Shown: positions 8,711 through 17,858, counted from the first letter of the stretch. The stretch: 64,000 nt of DNA from Paenimyroides aestuarii (GCF_024628805.1 NZ_CP102382.1:1922001-1986000), one strand, 5' to 3'. The notes: generated from the sequence alone by a model not told the origin. A program made the numbers and translations.

Positions 8711-9172
8711 ATGAAAAAAATTGTTTGTAGTATTATTGGGTTAATGGGTTTCTTTGCAAGTGCACAAGAATCTTATGCGAAATTAGAAGAAACAGAAAAG
8801 CAACTACCTAATAATTATGCGGTTACATATGAATTTATTGGCAGTAGTACAGGTTTGATAAAAGTTTCGGGAAGCTCGTCACTAAACGATTTAAAAGAGA
8901 TTGAGCAGCTAGCAGAAAACCATGGAATTAAAATTTCGTTTGTAAACCAAAAATTCAACCGCAATCGATTAGAGTACATAGAGCTTATGTATTTGAGTAA
9001 CGGAAAATGGGAAACTTTAACTTTTGGAACCGACGATTTAAAGCTTTTGCCATTTGGCATTTCTTTTTTTCAAGATAAAAGACAAGGAAAAGAATCGAAG
9101 CGTTTTTCTATTAAAAATAATAAAAATAGTAGAGCAGCATTTTCCGAGAATATTGATTATGAAATTATATAA
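8711..9172 (+). CDS. exported protein, paralogue of upstream gene
   Basis: ATG at 8711 is chosen because it gives a proper signal peptide (MKKIVCSIIGLMGFFASAQ); an open frame extends back to 8642, inside the preceding gene, but adds a charged stretch with no export signal. The 153-residue product contains SLNDLKEIEQLAENHGIKI and IELMYLSNGKWETLTFG, aligning with TTLKDLKEIEEMLQKNYNI and IRMQLINGNQ of the gene at 8047. The two are probably a tandem duplication of one small exported domain. Function unknown. Confidence 0.7.
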   Translation: MKKIVCSIIGLMGFFASAQESYAKLEETEKQLPNNYAVTYEFIGSSTGLIKVSGSSSLNDLKEIEQLAENHGIKISFVNQKFNRNRLEYIELMYLSNGKWETLTFGTDDLKLLPFGISFFQDKRQGKESKRFSIKNNKNSRAAFSENIDYEII

Positions 9173-9181
9173 TTGAACAAG

Positions 9182-9204
9182 AAAGGCTTTTAAAGCCTTT
9201 TTTT
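9182..9204 (+). terminator. intrinsic terminator
   Basis: Stem 9182-9189 with 9193-9200 (AAAGGCTT/AAGCCTTT), three-base loop, then T run; directly after the paired exported proteins. Confidence 0.8.
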
Positions 9205-9216
9205 ATAAACCACAAA

Positions 9217-10083
9217 ATGAAAAAATATATCCTGTTTTTTGGTATTTCGTTACTGTATGCGTGTTCCTCCAAATCGCACGAGCATCAATTGAAAGAGTTT
9301 TTTTCGTTGGATAAAAAACATACAGAAATATCAGGAATGATTTATCAAGAGCCAACTCAGCAATTGTGGATGTTGCAAGATAAAGGCAATCCACCGGAAT
9401 TGTATGTATATTCGGTTGATGGTGCTTTTAAACATTCGGTTTTTGTGAATAATCAAAAGAATACGGATTGGGAAGATTTATCGCAAGACAGTTTTGGAAA
9501 TATTTATATTGGCAACTTTGGAAATAACGAAAACAAGCGTAAAGATTTGCGTATTCTAAAGATTGATGCCTCACAGCTACATTTAAAAACGGTTGATGTG
9601 GTACAAGAAACTACTTTTTTTTATGAAGATCAAACTGATTTTCCACCGAAAAAAAGTAATTTGTGGTACGATTGTGAAGCCTTTGTAACCACTACCGACG
9701 CATTTTATCTGTTTACCAAAAACAGAGCAAAAGGATTTGATGGGTCTTTTTTTGTTTATAAAATTCCGAATAAAGCAGGGAATTTCAAAGCTCAGAAAAT
9801 AGCTGTTTTAAAAACCTGCAGAAATTTTAAAAGCTGTGCTATCACAGGTGCGGCAATGAACAAAGACGGCAACCAAATAGCATTGTTAACGCATGATAAA
9901 GTGCTGTTGATTCCATTTGAAAACGATGCTTCTTTCAATCAAGAAAATATTACGATAAAAGAATTGGGACATTATTCGCAAAAAGAAGCGATAACTTTTA
10001 AAAATAACCAAGAGCTTTTTGTGGCAGATGAAAAGGAAAAAGGCAAAGACGGAGGAAAAGTTTTTGCATTGCAAGTAAACTAA
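9217..10083 (+). CDS. lipoprotein, possible beta-propeller, function unknown
   Basis: A 288-residue protein with a lipobox (LLYACSS; Cys about residue 16), so likely an outer-membrane lipoprotein. The body is rich in aromatic beta-strand patterns such as LWMLQDKGNPPELYVYSVDG and DWEDLSQDSFGNIYIGNFGN, which resemble blades of a propeller (SdiA-regulated or phytase-like proteins), but I do not see a diagnostic motif. It ends at 10083, overlapping by four bases the stop of the convergent phosphoesterase gene. The family call is tentative. Confidence 0.7.
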   Translation: MKKYILFFGISLLYACSSKSHEHQLKEFFSLDKKHTEISGMIYQEPTQQLWMLQDKGNPPELYVYSVDGAFKHSVFVNNQKNTDWEDLSQDSFGNIYIGNFGNNENKRKDLRILKIDASQLHLKTVDVVQETTFFYEDQTDFPPKKSNLWYDCEAFVTTTDAFYLFTKNRAKGFDGSFFVYKIPNKAGNFKAQKIAVLKTCRNFKSCAITGAAMNKDGNQIALLTHDKVLLIPFENDASFNQENITIKELGHYSQKEAITFKNNQELFVADEKEKGKDGGKVFALQVN

Positions 10084-13000
10084 AAAGTAAAACCAATACC
10101 AAAACTCACTAAACTGTTTTCTTTGCTGGTGAATATACCTCCGTAAGCCGTAAAAGAATCTAAGGCATTTAACCATAAACCGCCGCCATAACTGTGGTAC
10201 CATTTATTGTTTGGGTTCCATTTATTCCATACCTTGCCCAGGTCGTATCCGGCATATAATCCATAACTCAAAGGCAATATGCCATTGGTAATATGTTTCA
10301 TTTTATAACGAATATCTTGGCTGGTTACAAACGATGTATCGCCCATAAAACGCTGTTGGCGGTAACCTCGTAAACCATTATTCGCACCCAAAGTAGCAGC
10401 TTGGTAAAATTTATAATCATTGCCAAAAACTTTCTCTAAGGAATAAGTAGAAGACCATGTAAGTTTTTTATTGTTCGAAATTGGCGTTACAAAATTTAAT
10501 TTGGTGTTTAAATACTGGTGTGTTTTACTAAAATCATCTACAAAGAAACGGTTTCCAAACAGCAGCATAAATCCTAATCCAACCGTAGGTTCTTGTGTGT
10601 TATCGTAATTCTCGAATTGGTATTTAATGCGTGTTCCCACAAAATCGGTTCGGGTGTAGGTATCGAATAAATTAATAAGCAGTTGCTCATCAATTAAGCG
10701 GTTATTGGTTTCTTCGATTTTAACAGATTCATACGTTGCACCAATTAAAAACGAACTTCCGTTGCGGCCTTTCCATTCGTAAGCCGGTTTTAGTTCCATT
10801 TGCGAAGTTCGAACTCGGTAATAATTATCTCTAAAAGCATCTTTATTATAGGTTGCTAAATTATCAAATCCAAAAAAGTTTCTGGTAAAGTTTGATGAAG
10901 TAGCCAATGCCTCTATATTCCAATAGCCTGTGTTGGAATAATCTTTAAAACTGCCTTTGTAAGCTGCAAAAATTCCTGATGTGGCAAAATTAAATTTAAT
11001 GCGTAGTTGATGCTTTTGCGAATATGGGTTTTGGTTGAATTTTCTAATAGTGTAAGTTCCGTTTAAGCCCAACATCACTCCGTTGTCGCGATTGTAACCA
11101 GCATCCGGCAAAATGGCTAAAATATTTAAAGGTGCTTTGCGGTAATCATATTGATTTAAATTGTATTGATCGCGCAACACCACACGTGCATTTCCTTTTT
11201 CTTCGATTGTAATTGGTTTTGATGCATAATCGAATATTTTAGTGTTTGTTTTTGAATTGATTTGATACACATCATGGTTTTTTCCGCCGACTAATTTTAA
11301 GCGAATTGATGATTTTTCTCCCGTCACTTTAATGGCATCATCATCGTCTAAACCATACACCCAGATTTCTTTTGTAGTTTTTGGATAATAAGTATAAGAA
11401 TGCATCAATGTATCGGTAGATTTTTTTGTGCGGTAATGCTCAATTGCTACTTTGTCTTTTGAAGTGTTTATAACCAATGAATCCTTTTTATTGGTTCCAG
11501 TAACAACGCCGTATTTAAACAATTCTTTGTAATATTTACCCGAAAAAGCAACTAATTTTGATCGGCGTTCTTTTAAAATTTCAATGATATCATCGCTGTA
11601 TTGGTTGCGGATTTCCTTAGGTAAGTTGTTAAAAGCATCTTCAATCACTTGATCGTTCATGCCTTTTACCACTTCTTCGGCGCTTTGTTGCCAATCTTGT
11701 AAAGTGGTGTTTTGAAGAAAAACTTTATCCAGCGGAAAAGCCGACTTGGTAATCCATCGTGGTTTGCCATAATTGCCTTTAAAATGTTGCATGTGGCGCA
11801 ACGGATTCAATTTATTTGCAAGCATGAGCAATTTTCCATCGATTTTTGCAAAAGCTTGGTCGCGGTCTCTTGGAATAGGCTGATAAATCACTTTGTGGTC
11901 GGTTTTTTGCTCCACCCAACGCCACTGATCGGCATGTCTGTCCCAATCGCCAATTAAAAAATCAAACATTCGGGCACGTAGATACATTTTAGTATCAACT
12001 TTATATTTTGCATCTTTTTCCAAATTCACAAGTAATTCTTGGGTGCTGATGATATCCGCTCCTTTTCCCAAAGAAGGAACATCTGCCTGCGATTTGTGTG
12101 GGCGTTCTTCAATCATATACAATTCGTTTCCATAAGTAGCATTGTATTTGCCCAGTGCATTTTGTTTGGGAACGAAATAAAGCTTTGGATTGGTGTGATA
12201 CAATTGCACCGCATCAGACAATTGACCTAAGATAAATGCCGTGTAGGGGTGAGAAGTGGTGTAATAATCATCGATAAAATCTAAAACATAGGTGTCTTCT
12301 AATTGATCTTCAATATAAGTGTCTTTAAAAATGGCCGATTGCAAAAACTGTTTGGAACTTTTACGCAGGCCCCGCATTACAAATTGTTTTCCGTTTTTAT
12401 CTTCTAACCATAACGACATTGATTGATTGCCACCACCTGAAATTACAGGTTTTAAACCGCCGTATAGTGTTTCCAAATTGGCCACATTTGCGTTTACTTT
12501 GGTTCCGTAAATGCTTCGGTAATGATTGCCGAAAAGAAATCTGTAAGTATTTGATTTCTTTGTAGCTTCTAATGGATAAACCGATGCCATGATTGTTTTT
12601 TCGGTGACTTCCGGAAAATTTGCCTCGTAATCATCCGGACACATAATGGTTTTCTTGAAAACAACTTCCTCACCCAATTCGGTCATTTTATGAAGAAACA
12701 CATCTACGTGATTGTCTTTGTAAATTTTTAAAGTGGCAAATCCCAAACTTCCGATGGAATAACTTGTTGGTTGCACGCTTCGTGCTTCTTCGATTTTTGA
12801 TCCGGCACCGCTAATGAGTTGTTTAATACCATCATTTTCGATATACTGCAAATTGTGTTCATGCCCCGAAACAAAAACCACTTGCTCTTTGTCTTTTGTA
12901 AGCGTTTTTAAGCGATCAATCATCATTCTGTAGTAGGTGTGTTGCGTATCTGCCGGACTTGCACCCGATGTTTTTCGAAGGTAGTTTGCAATACTTCCCA

Positions 13001-13772
13001 AAACCGGCAAAGGCATTTTTTTATAAGGAAAAAGATGATTTCGGGCAGAAAAAAAGCCTCCGTGTGTTCCATTTGTCAAAATAGGGTGGTGGATGGCTAC
13101 TACGGTAACTTTGTTTTGATTTTTATTGATTAAACTTCGAAATTCTTCAAAAAAATCCTCACGCGTTTTAACGGCACTTTCTTCGTTTATATTGGGATAT
13201 TTGTCCCAATTTTGAATAAACCATTCGCTGTCAATGGTGATAATAATAAGTTGATCATTGATTTCAACCACATCAATTGCTTCATATTTTTTTGGAAGAA
13301 AAGCGTTTTTACCCAATTTTTTTTCAACATATTCTTTTTGTTCCATTAAGCCATCAAGTCCGTGGTACCAATCGTGGTTTCCAGCCAAAAAAATTGTTTG
13401 ACCCTTTACAAATTCCGCCAAATTGATTTGTGCGTCTAATTTTTCTTCGGCCGTTTCCCGGTTTTTATCTTTCGGTTTAGGCATCCCCAAAGGATAAATA
13501 TTATCACCCATGAAAAGCAAAGTCTTCGGGTTGTTTTCTTGTTTTAGATAACCTTCAACTGTTTGCAATAATTGCTGTGCTTTTGGTTCATCGGCATTTC
13601 CTGCATCGCCCACAACAACAATTTCATGCAATAAATTACCTTTGCCATCGTTAGTAATCATATCGCGCGAAAATTCCTTACCCACTTGTTCATGAAAAGA
13701 TGCACAAGCATTCATCAAAAAAAGAATTAAAGCAAAAGCAGATATCTTTGCAATATGTAAGTTAAATTTCAT
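10080..13772 (-). CDS. lipoprotein metallophosphoesterase fused to an outer-membrane beta-barrel
   Basis: A 1230-residue protein. Start chosen at 13772 because MKFNLHIAKISAFALILFL leads into the lipobox LMNACAS; an in-frame ATG at 13826 gives no better signal. The N-terminal third is a calcineurin-like phosphoesterase with all metal motifs: VVGDAGNAD, MGDNIYP, AGNHDWYHG, VVAIHHP and SGHEHNLQ. A middle segment (about 430-850) contains RDRDQAF. The C-terminal third (about 870-1230) is beta-barrel-like, ending GIGFTF with a terminal aromatic as in BamA/surface-antigen barrels. Likely a cell-surface or periplasm-facing phosphatase anchored by its own barrel. Substrate unknown. It starts 26 bases from the divergent HD gene. 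Confidence 0.85.
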   Translation of the reverse strand: MKFNLHIAKISAFALILFLMNACASFHEQVGKEFSRDMITNDGKGNLLHEIVVVGDAGNADEPKAQQLLQTVEGYLKQENNPKTLLFMGDNIYPLGMPKPKDKNRETAEEKLDAQINLAEFVKGQTIFLAGNHDWYHGLDGLMEQKEYVEKKLGKNAFLPKKYEAIDVVEINDQLIIITIDSEWFIQNWDKYPNINEESAVKTREDFFEEFRSLINKNQNKVTVVAIHHPILTNGTHGGFFSARNHLFPYKKMPLPVLGSIANYLRKTSGASPADTQHTYYRMMIDRLKTLTKDKEQVVFVSGHEHNLQYIENDGIKQLISGAGSKIEEARSVQPTSYSIGSLGFATLKIYKDNHVDVFLHKMTELGEEVVFKKTIMCPDDYEANFPEVTEKTIMASVYPLEATKKSNTYRFLFGNHYRSIYGTKVNANVANLETLYGGLKPVISGGGNQSMSLWLEDKNGKQFVMRGLRKSSKQFLQSAIFKDTYIEDQLEDTYVLDFIDDYYTTSHPYTAFILGQLSDAVQLYHTNPKLYFVPKQNALGKYNATYGNELYMIEERPHKSQADVPSLGKGADIISTQELLVNLEKDAKYKVDTKMYLRARMFDFLIGDWDRHADQWRWVEQKTDHKVIYQPIPRDRDQAFAKIDGKLLMLANKLNPLRHMQHFKGNYGKPRWITKSAFPLDKVFLQNTTLQDWQQSAEEVVKGMNDQVIEDAFNNLPKEIRNQYSDDIIEILKERRSKLVAFSGKYYKELFKYGVVTGTNKKDSLVINTSKDKVAIEHYRTKKSTDTLMHSYTYYPKTTKEIWVYGLDDDDAIKVTGEKSSIRLKLVGGKNHDVYQINSKTNTKIFDYASKPITIEEKGNARVVLRDQYNLNQYDYRKAPLNILAILPDAGYNRDNGVMLGLNGTYTIRKFNQNPYSQKHQLRIKFNFATSGIFAAYKGSFKDYSNTGYWNIEALATSSNFTRNFFGFDNLATYNKDAFRDNYYRVRTSQMELKPAYEWKGRNGSSFLIGATYESVKIEETNNRLIDEQLLINLFDTYTRTDFVGTRIKYQFENYDNTQEPTVGLGFMLLFGNRFFVDDFSKTHQYLNTKLNFVTPISNNKKLTWSSTYSLEKVFGNDYKFYQAATLGANNGLRGYRQQRFMGDTSFVTSQDIRYKMKHITNGILPLSYGLYAGYDLGKVWNKWNPNNKWYHSYGGGLWLNALDSFTAYGGIFTSKENSLVSFGIGFTF

Positions 13773-13798
13773 AATTTTAATTTGTAAAAAAACCGTCA

Positions 13799-14980
13799 AT
13801 GGAACTTTTATTAAAAGCCGAATCATATATTTTTAAGCTGTTCAAAGATAAACTATCTTCTGAATATATGTATCATGATTATTTGCATACTTTGCGAGTG
13901 GTGACAGCTGTAAATGAGTTGATCAGCGGCATGTCTATTTTAGAGCCCGATGCCACTGCATTGAGACTTGCTGCTTGGTTTCACGATTCGGGCTATGTGG
14001 ATGGATGCGAAAATCACGAAGAAAAAAGTTGTGCAATTTTTAAAGATTTTCTTGCGGAATACCAATTTGAAACAGTAGATACAGAGAAAGTGTGTAGCCT
14101 TATTTTAGCTACAAAATGTGCTCATTTTCCTGAGAATTTATTAGAAATGTGCATGAAAGATGCCGATTTTTATCATTTTACGCTAGATAATTACAGTGAA
14201 TTGGCAGAATTGCTAAAAGTTGAAATTGAAAAAACCTGCGACAAGCAAATTGCAGAAGTGGATTGGTGCAACGAAAATTTAATTTTTCTAACCCAAAAAC
14301 ATTATTTTTTCACCGATTATGCCAAACAAAACTGGCAGCCTAAAAAAGAAAAAAATCTTTCAAAAATCCGTGAAAATCTAGAAAAGTTAAAGAACAATAA
14401 AAAAGGCAAAAGCAAAGAGTTAAAAGCAAAGAAGTTAGAAAAATTAGAGCGGCCAGAACGTGGTATAGATACCTTGTTTCGTGTAACTTTGAACAACCAC
14501 ACCCAATTAAGTGCCATTGCAGACAGCAAAGCCAATATTTTGTTGTCCGTAAATTCTATACTAATCACCATATCGCTAACGGTAATTATACCAAAATTAG
14601 ACAGTCCAAGTAATGCACATTTAATAATACCTACTTTTATATTGTTGATTTTTAGCGTGGTAACAATTGTTTATACCATTTTGGCAACAAAACCAAAAGT
14701 GAGTTCAAATACCATTAGCAAAGCAGATATTGAACAGCGCAAAGCGAATATTTTGTTCTTTGGAAATTTTCATCAATTGCAATTGACCGATTTTAACGAG
14801 GCGATGAACGATTTAATGAAAGATCGCGATTATTTATATGATACACTCATCAAAGATTTGTATTTTTTAGGTTTGGTTTTAAATAAAAAATACAAAAGAT
14901 TGAGTATAGCCTACACGGTTTTTATGTATGGAATTATAATTTCGGTAGCCGCATTTTGTTTTGCTTTTATACGGATTTAG
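13799..14980 (+). CDS. HD-domain phosphohydrolase with Pycsar-type transmembrane (PycTM) domain
   Basis: A 393-residue two-part protein. The N-terminal HD domain (about 1-180) has the expected metal ligands H30, H62-D63 (AWFHDSGY) and D121 (MKDADFYHF). A Lys/Glu-rich linker (about 181-221) follows. The C-terminal part matches the Pycsar effector transmembrane family: LFRVTLNNHTQLSAIADSKA, then helices near 247-264, 276-295 and 371-391. Known PycTM proteins respond to cyclic pyrimidine nucleotides; here no cyclase is adjacent, so a role in antiphage defence is not shown. The HD part suggests nucleotide or cyclic-nucleotide hydrolysis. The 3' end overlaps the convergent 796-residue gene by 14 bases. 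Confidence 0.8.
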   Translation: MELLLKAESYIFKLFKDKLSSEYMYHDYLHTLRVVTAVNELISGMSILEPDATALRLAAWFHDSGYVDGCENHEEKSCAIFKDFLAEYQFETVDTEKVCSLILATKCAHFPENLLEMCMKDADFYHFTLDNYSELAELLKVEIEKTCDKQIAEVDWCNENLIFLTQKHYFFTDYAKQNWQPKKEKNLSKIRENLEKLKNNKKGKSKELKAKKLEKLERPERGIDTLFRVTLNNHTQLSAIADSKANILLSVNSILITISLTVIIPKLDSPSNAHLIIPTFILLIFSVVTIVYTILATKPKVSSNTISKADIEQRKANILFFGNFHQLQLTDFNEAMNDLMKDRDYLYDTLIKDLYFLGLVLNKKYKRLSIAYTVFMYGIIISVAAFCFAFIRI

Positions 14981-17357
14981 TTAAATAATCAACATAATCG
15001 GTATAAGTGAACACTTTAAAATCAGCTGTGTTAAAATCTTTATTGATGCGCACCCGCAAGGCTTTCAAATCGGTGATGCCTTGCAGATCTTCAACAGTAA
15101 TAAATTCGGTTTCGCCAATAAGGTATTGTTTGTTTTTTAAAAAATCGATATAACTTAGATAATCAATTTTGTCTGCATCGCTTAGATAAACAATGGTTAG
15201 TTGATTTGCTTGTACCAAGCGCTCTTGGGTGTTTTTAATCAAAGCCTTTGCCAAGCGTTTTTTAATAAGTTCAAACCGAACATCGTCATTGCTTTCCACA
15301 TCAAACCTTTTTTCATCCATTCTAAACTTAATCGAAATAGGTTCGTTGTATGCTAAAATTAAACTCGTTAATTGCATATCAAAATGTAACTGAGGCTTTA
15401 AATACTGATGCATCACCACAGCTTTGCACATGACTTGCAATTGCCATAAGCGCAAATTGTGCAGGTACATAATGTCATAAATTTGTGTAGGTGTGATGCT
15501 GTTGCCAATAAACAAATTGTGTTCCACACCATCTGTTCTAAAACGTTCAAAATAATGGGGATACAATTTTTGTGCAGCAATTTGTTCACTATCTAAAATG
15601 TCGGTAAGTTGCTTGTTTACAGTTTGTAAAGCCATTTCATATTTTTTGCGTTGATGCCAAAAAAGCTCATGTTTTTCATCTAAATGCTCCTTATATTTTT
15701 CAATAATTGCGCTAAATTCGTCTTTTTCGCTTAATTGTTTAAAAAGAGGGTGAATGGTATCGGTTATGTAGCGATAAATTTGGCTTTCTGCTACAAAATG
15801 ATGCGTTTTTAATTGATTTTGAAAATAAGCAATTTCATTGATTCGTTGCTGAAATAATATGGAATTTTCAATGGGTTTAATGGCTTCAAGCACTTTCAAA
15901 ATTTCTTTTAATTGCTTGCGCAAATCTGCAAGCATGGCTTTGTTTCGTAGTTTGGTTGATGATTGAATATCGGTTTCACCATACAACGGATAAATTGCAT
16001 CAAAGACAATTTCTTTTAAAACGGCTTCTTTGTTGTGTGTTTTTGCAAAATAATAGTTTTTTGCTTGCTCTTCAAACTTCCAGTTTACGCTTGGGTGAAA
16101 ATTGGTATATTCGCGCTGAATGATCGCATCAAGTTCGTTTTTTACATCGATTTGATATTTAACAAACGTGTCGTTGATAAGTGGCATTACATCGTTTAGC
16201 TTATTTGCGTTTACTGTGTGCAAGGCAAAAGGAGTGCCGCTTGTGAGTTCTATATATGCCTGATAAGCATCGGTTTTTTTAATGGGAGCCAGAATAAAAC
16301 TGCGAATATTTTTTGATTCCAAATATTTTAAATAAGGCAACCAATCTTTTTGGTGATACAGTTCTAAAATGTCGGTTACACAGTAATAATTAATCGCATT
16401 GTTAAATTGTTTAAAAAACTTTTTTGCAGCAGCAACAATGTCTTTTGGGGTATTTTTAGGAAGTTTAAAAACACTTTTAAAATCGGCTGCCAGCGGCAAA
16501 TCGATAAAGTCAAAATGGATATCGTTTACAAAGAAAATCCCATAATCAATATCTTTTTGTTTAAAAATAGATTGAAAAATTTCTTTACCCGCGGTAATAC
16601 TCATACCTTCCTGACCGGGTTTTAAAAGATTTGTTTTAATGTTTGATATAGTGTTTTCGGTGGTTACATCGGTTAGCGTGATGATACCAAATCCTTTCAA
16701 AATCCAACTATTAATTGGAAATTTTTCTTTCCAAATGGCAATATTATTGTAATTGCGTTTCAGTGTTTTAATATCTTCTGGGGTAATTTCCTGCGCCTTT
16801 TCTGTTGGAATTAATTCGGTAAAATCTACATTCAACGTGATTCTGTAATGCTTAATAACGCCGTTTTTATCAGGTATATCGTAAAACATTGGTCTTGAAA
16901 CATCGAAATTTTCGCCATACCAACTGTTTAGAATAATACAACAGCTAAAAATATAGTATTCATCGCTATTAAATTCGCGAAAATTAATTTCAAAAGCTTC
17001 CCCCGCTTCGTTGATTATTTTTTGAAAACGCTGTGTGAAATTAAAATTGAAATTTTGCAACGGTAAACTCACCGCCTTTATTTCATTGTGCGTTAAAGCA
17101 GTAGGAAAAAGGTCTGCTAATAAGTTGTGAATTAAAGGTAAATTATCGTAAATCTCTTTTTTAGAGGTAATTCCGGTGTATAGTTGAGGTACTTTTGCAA
17201 CATCTTCCAGTAATGATTGAGCATAAATAGCGCGATAAGGCGTTTCGGTTTCTTTTGCAATTTCCTGCAAAGCATCAATCACTTTATGAAAAGAAATAAC
17301 AGAATACAACGGACTTTCGTTGAAATAATCAAGACCTAAATTCAACTCTTCGCTCAT
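14967..17357 (-). CDS. large cytoplasmic protein, possibly GAF-domain, function unknown
   Basis: A 796-residue soluble protein without signal peptide or transmembrane helices. Related flavobacterial proteins are, as I recall, annotated as GAF-domain proteins, but the sequence shows no motif I can use to confirm this. Visible: a region rich in Phe/Asn, RSFILAPIKKTDAYQAYIEL (about 354-373) that could be a GAF sheet, a helical, Gln/Lys-rich middle (about 480-600), and a C-terminal region with LHNLRLWQLQVM. Overlaps the HD-PycTM gene tail to tail by 14 bases. Divergent from the BlaI gene, with operators between. Confidence 0.65.
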   Translation of the reverse strand: MSEELNLGLDYFNESPLYSVISFHKVIDALQEIAKETETPYRAIYAQSLLEDVAKVPQLYTGITSKKEIYDNLPLIHNLLADLFPTALTHNEIKAVSLPLQNFNFNFTQRFQKIINEAGEAFEINFREFNSDEYYIFSCCIILNSWYGENFDVSRPMFYDIPDKNGVIKHYRITLNVDFTELIPTEKAQEITPEDIKTLKRNYNNIAIWKEKFPINSWILKGFGIITLTDVTTENTISNIKTNLLKPGQEGMSITAGKEIFQSIFKQKDIDYGIFFVNDIHFDFIDLPLAADFKSVFKLPKNTPKDIVAAAKKFFKQFNNAINYYCVTDILELYHQKDWLPYLKYLESKNIRSFILAPIKKTDAYQAYIELTSGTPFALHTVNANKLNDVMPLINDTFVKYQIDVKNELDAIIQREYTNFHPSVNWKFEEQAKNYYFAKTHNKEAVLKEIVFDAIYPLYGETDIQSSTKLRNKAMLADLRKQLKEILKVLEAIKPIENSILFQQRINEIAYFQNQLKTHHFVAESQIYRYITDTIHPLFKQLSEKDEFSAIIEKYKEHLDEKHELFWHQRKKYEMALQTVNKQLTDILDSEQIAAQKLYPHYFERFRTDGVEHNLFIGNSITPTQIYDIMYLHNLRLWQLQVMCKAVVMHQYLKPQLHFDMQLTSLILAYNEPISIKFRMDEKRFDVESNDDVRFELIKKRLAKALIKNTQERLVQANQLTIVYLSDADKIDYLSYIDFLKNKQYLIGETEFITVEDLQGITDLKALRVRINKDFNTADFKVFTYTDYVDYLTKSV

Positions 17358-17406
17358 AGAAAAAACTTTTCACAAAGGTACAATTTTGGATGATTTGTTT
17401 GCTAGT

Positions 17407-17462
17407 AACTAAAAAAATAGTTTAAAAACTAAAAAAATAGTTGTGTAACTAAAATTTTAGTT
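17407..17462 (+). promoter_or_regulatory. three phased palindromic operators of the BlaI-type repressor
   Basis: Three 16-bp sites start at 17407, 17427 and 17447, exactly 20 bp apart. Sites 1 and 2 are identical (AACTAAAAAAATAGTT, half-sites AACTA and TAGTT); site 3 (AACTAAAATTTTAGTT) is a perfect palindrome. They lie just upstream of and overlapping the promoter of the BlaI-like gene at 17490, as expected for autorepression by a dimeric BlaI/MecI protein. They could also affect the divergent gene at 17357. Confidence 0.8.
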
Positions 17463-17470
17463 TAAATTTG
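17441..17470 (+). promoter_or_regulatory. promoter of the blaI/blaR1-like pair
   Basis: -33 TTG at 17441-17443 and -7 box TAAATTTG at 17463-17470, with 19 bases between, fit the Bacteroidota consensus. Site 3 of the operators lies between the two elements and overlaps the -7 box edge, so bound repressor would block polymerase. Confidence 0.7.
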
Positions 17471-17489
17471 TATTATCAAAATTGGAATT

Positions 17490-17855
17490 ATGGAAAAACT
17501 GACCAATAAAGAAGAGGAAATCATGCAAATTATATGGCAACTAAAAAAAGTATTTGTAAACGATATTTTAGACGAGATGCCTGAACCCAAACCTCATTAT
17601 AACACTCTTTCAACCATTGTACGGTTGTTAGAAGAAAAGGGCTTTTTAGCACATAAAAGTTATGGAAAATCGCATCAATATTATCCACTGGTTAGTTTAG
17701 AAGCTTATCGTGGGGTTTTTGTGAAAGATTCTATTAAAAAATATTTTGGCAATTCGGTTTCAAATATGGTAAACTATTTCGTTAAAGAAGAGAAATTAAC
17801 ACCAACAGAAATCGATGAACTAATGAAGATTATTGAAGACAATCAAAAAAGTTAG
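17490..17855 (+). CDS. BlaI/MecI/CopY-family transcriptional repressor
   Basis: A 121-residue winged-helix protein. The N-terminal MEKLTNKEEEIMQIIWQLKK and the recognition region HYNTLSTIVRLLEEKGFLAH (about 38-57) match BlaI/MecI repressors, and the C-terminal helices (NYFVKEEKLTPTEIDELMKI) form the dimerisation part. It is followed three bases later by a BlaR1/MecR1-like metallopeptidase gene, the classical pair in which the membrane peptidase triggers repressor cleavage. No beta-lactamase gene is adjacent, and the signal sensed is unknown. Confidence 0.92.
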   Translation: MEKLTNKEEEIMQIIWQLKKVFVNDILDEMPEPKPHYNTLSTIVRLLEEKGFLAHKSYGKSHQYYPLVSLEAYRGVFVKDSIKKYFGNSVSNMVNYFVKEEKLTPTEIDELMKIIEDNQKS

Positions 17856-17858
17856 CCT

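Noticed and set aside
13799..14980. Complete Pycsar defence system
   Set aside because: Only the effector-type transmembrane domain is found; no PycC-type cyclase lies within the window.
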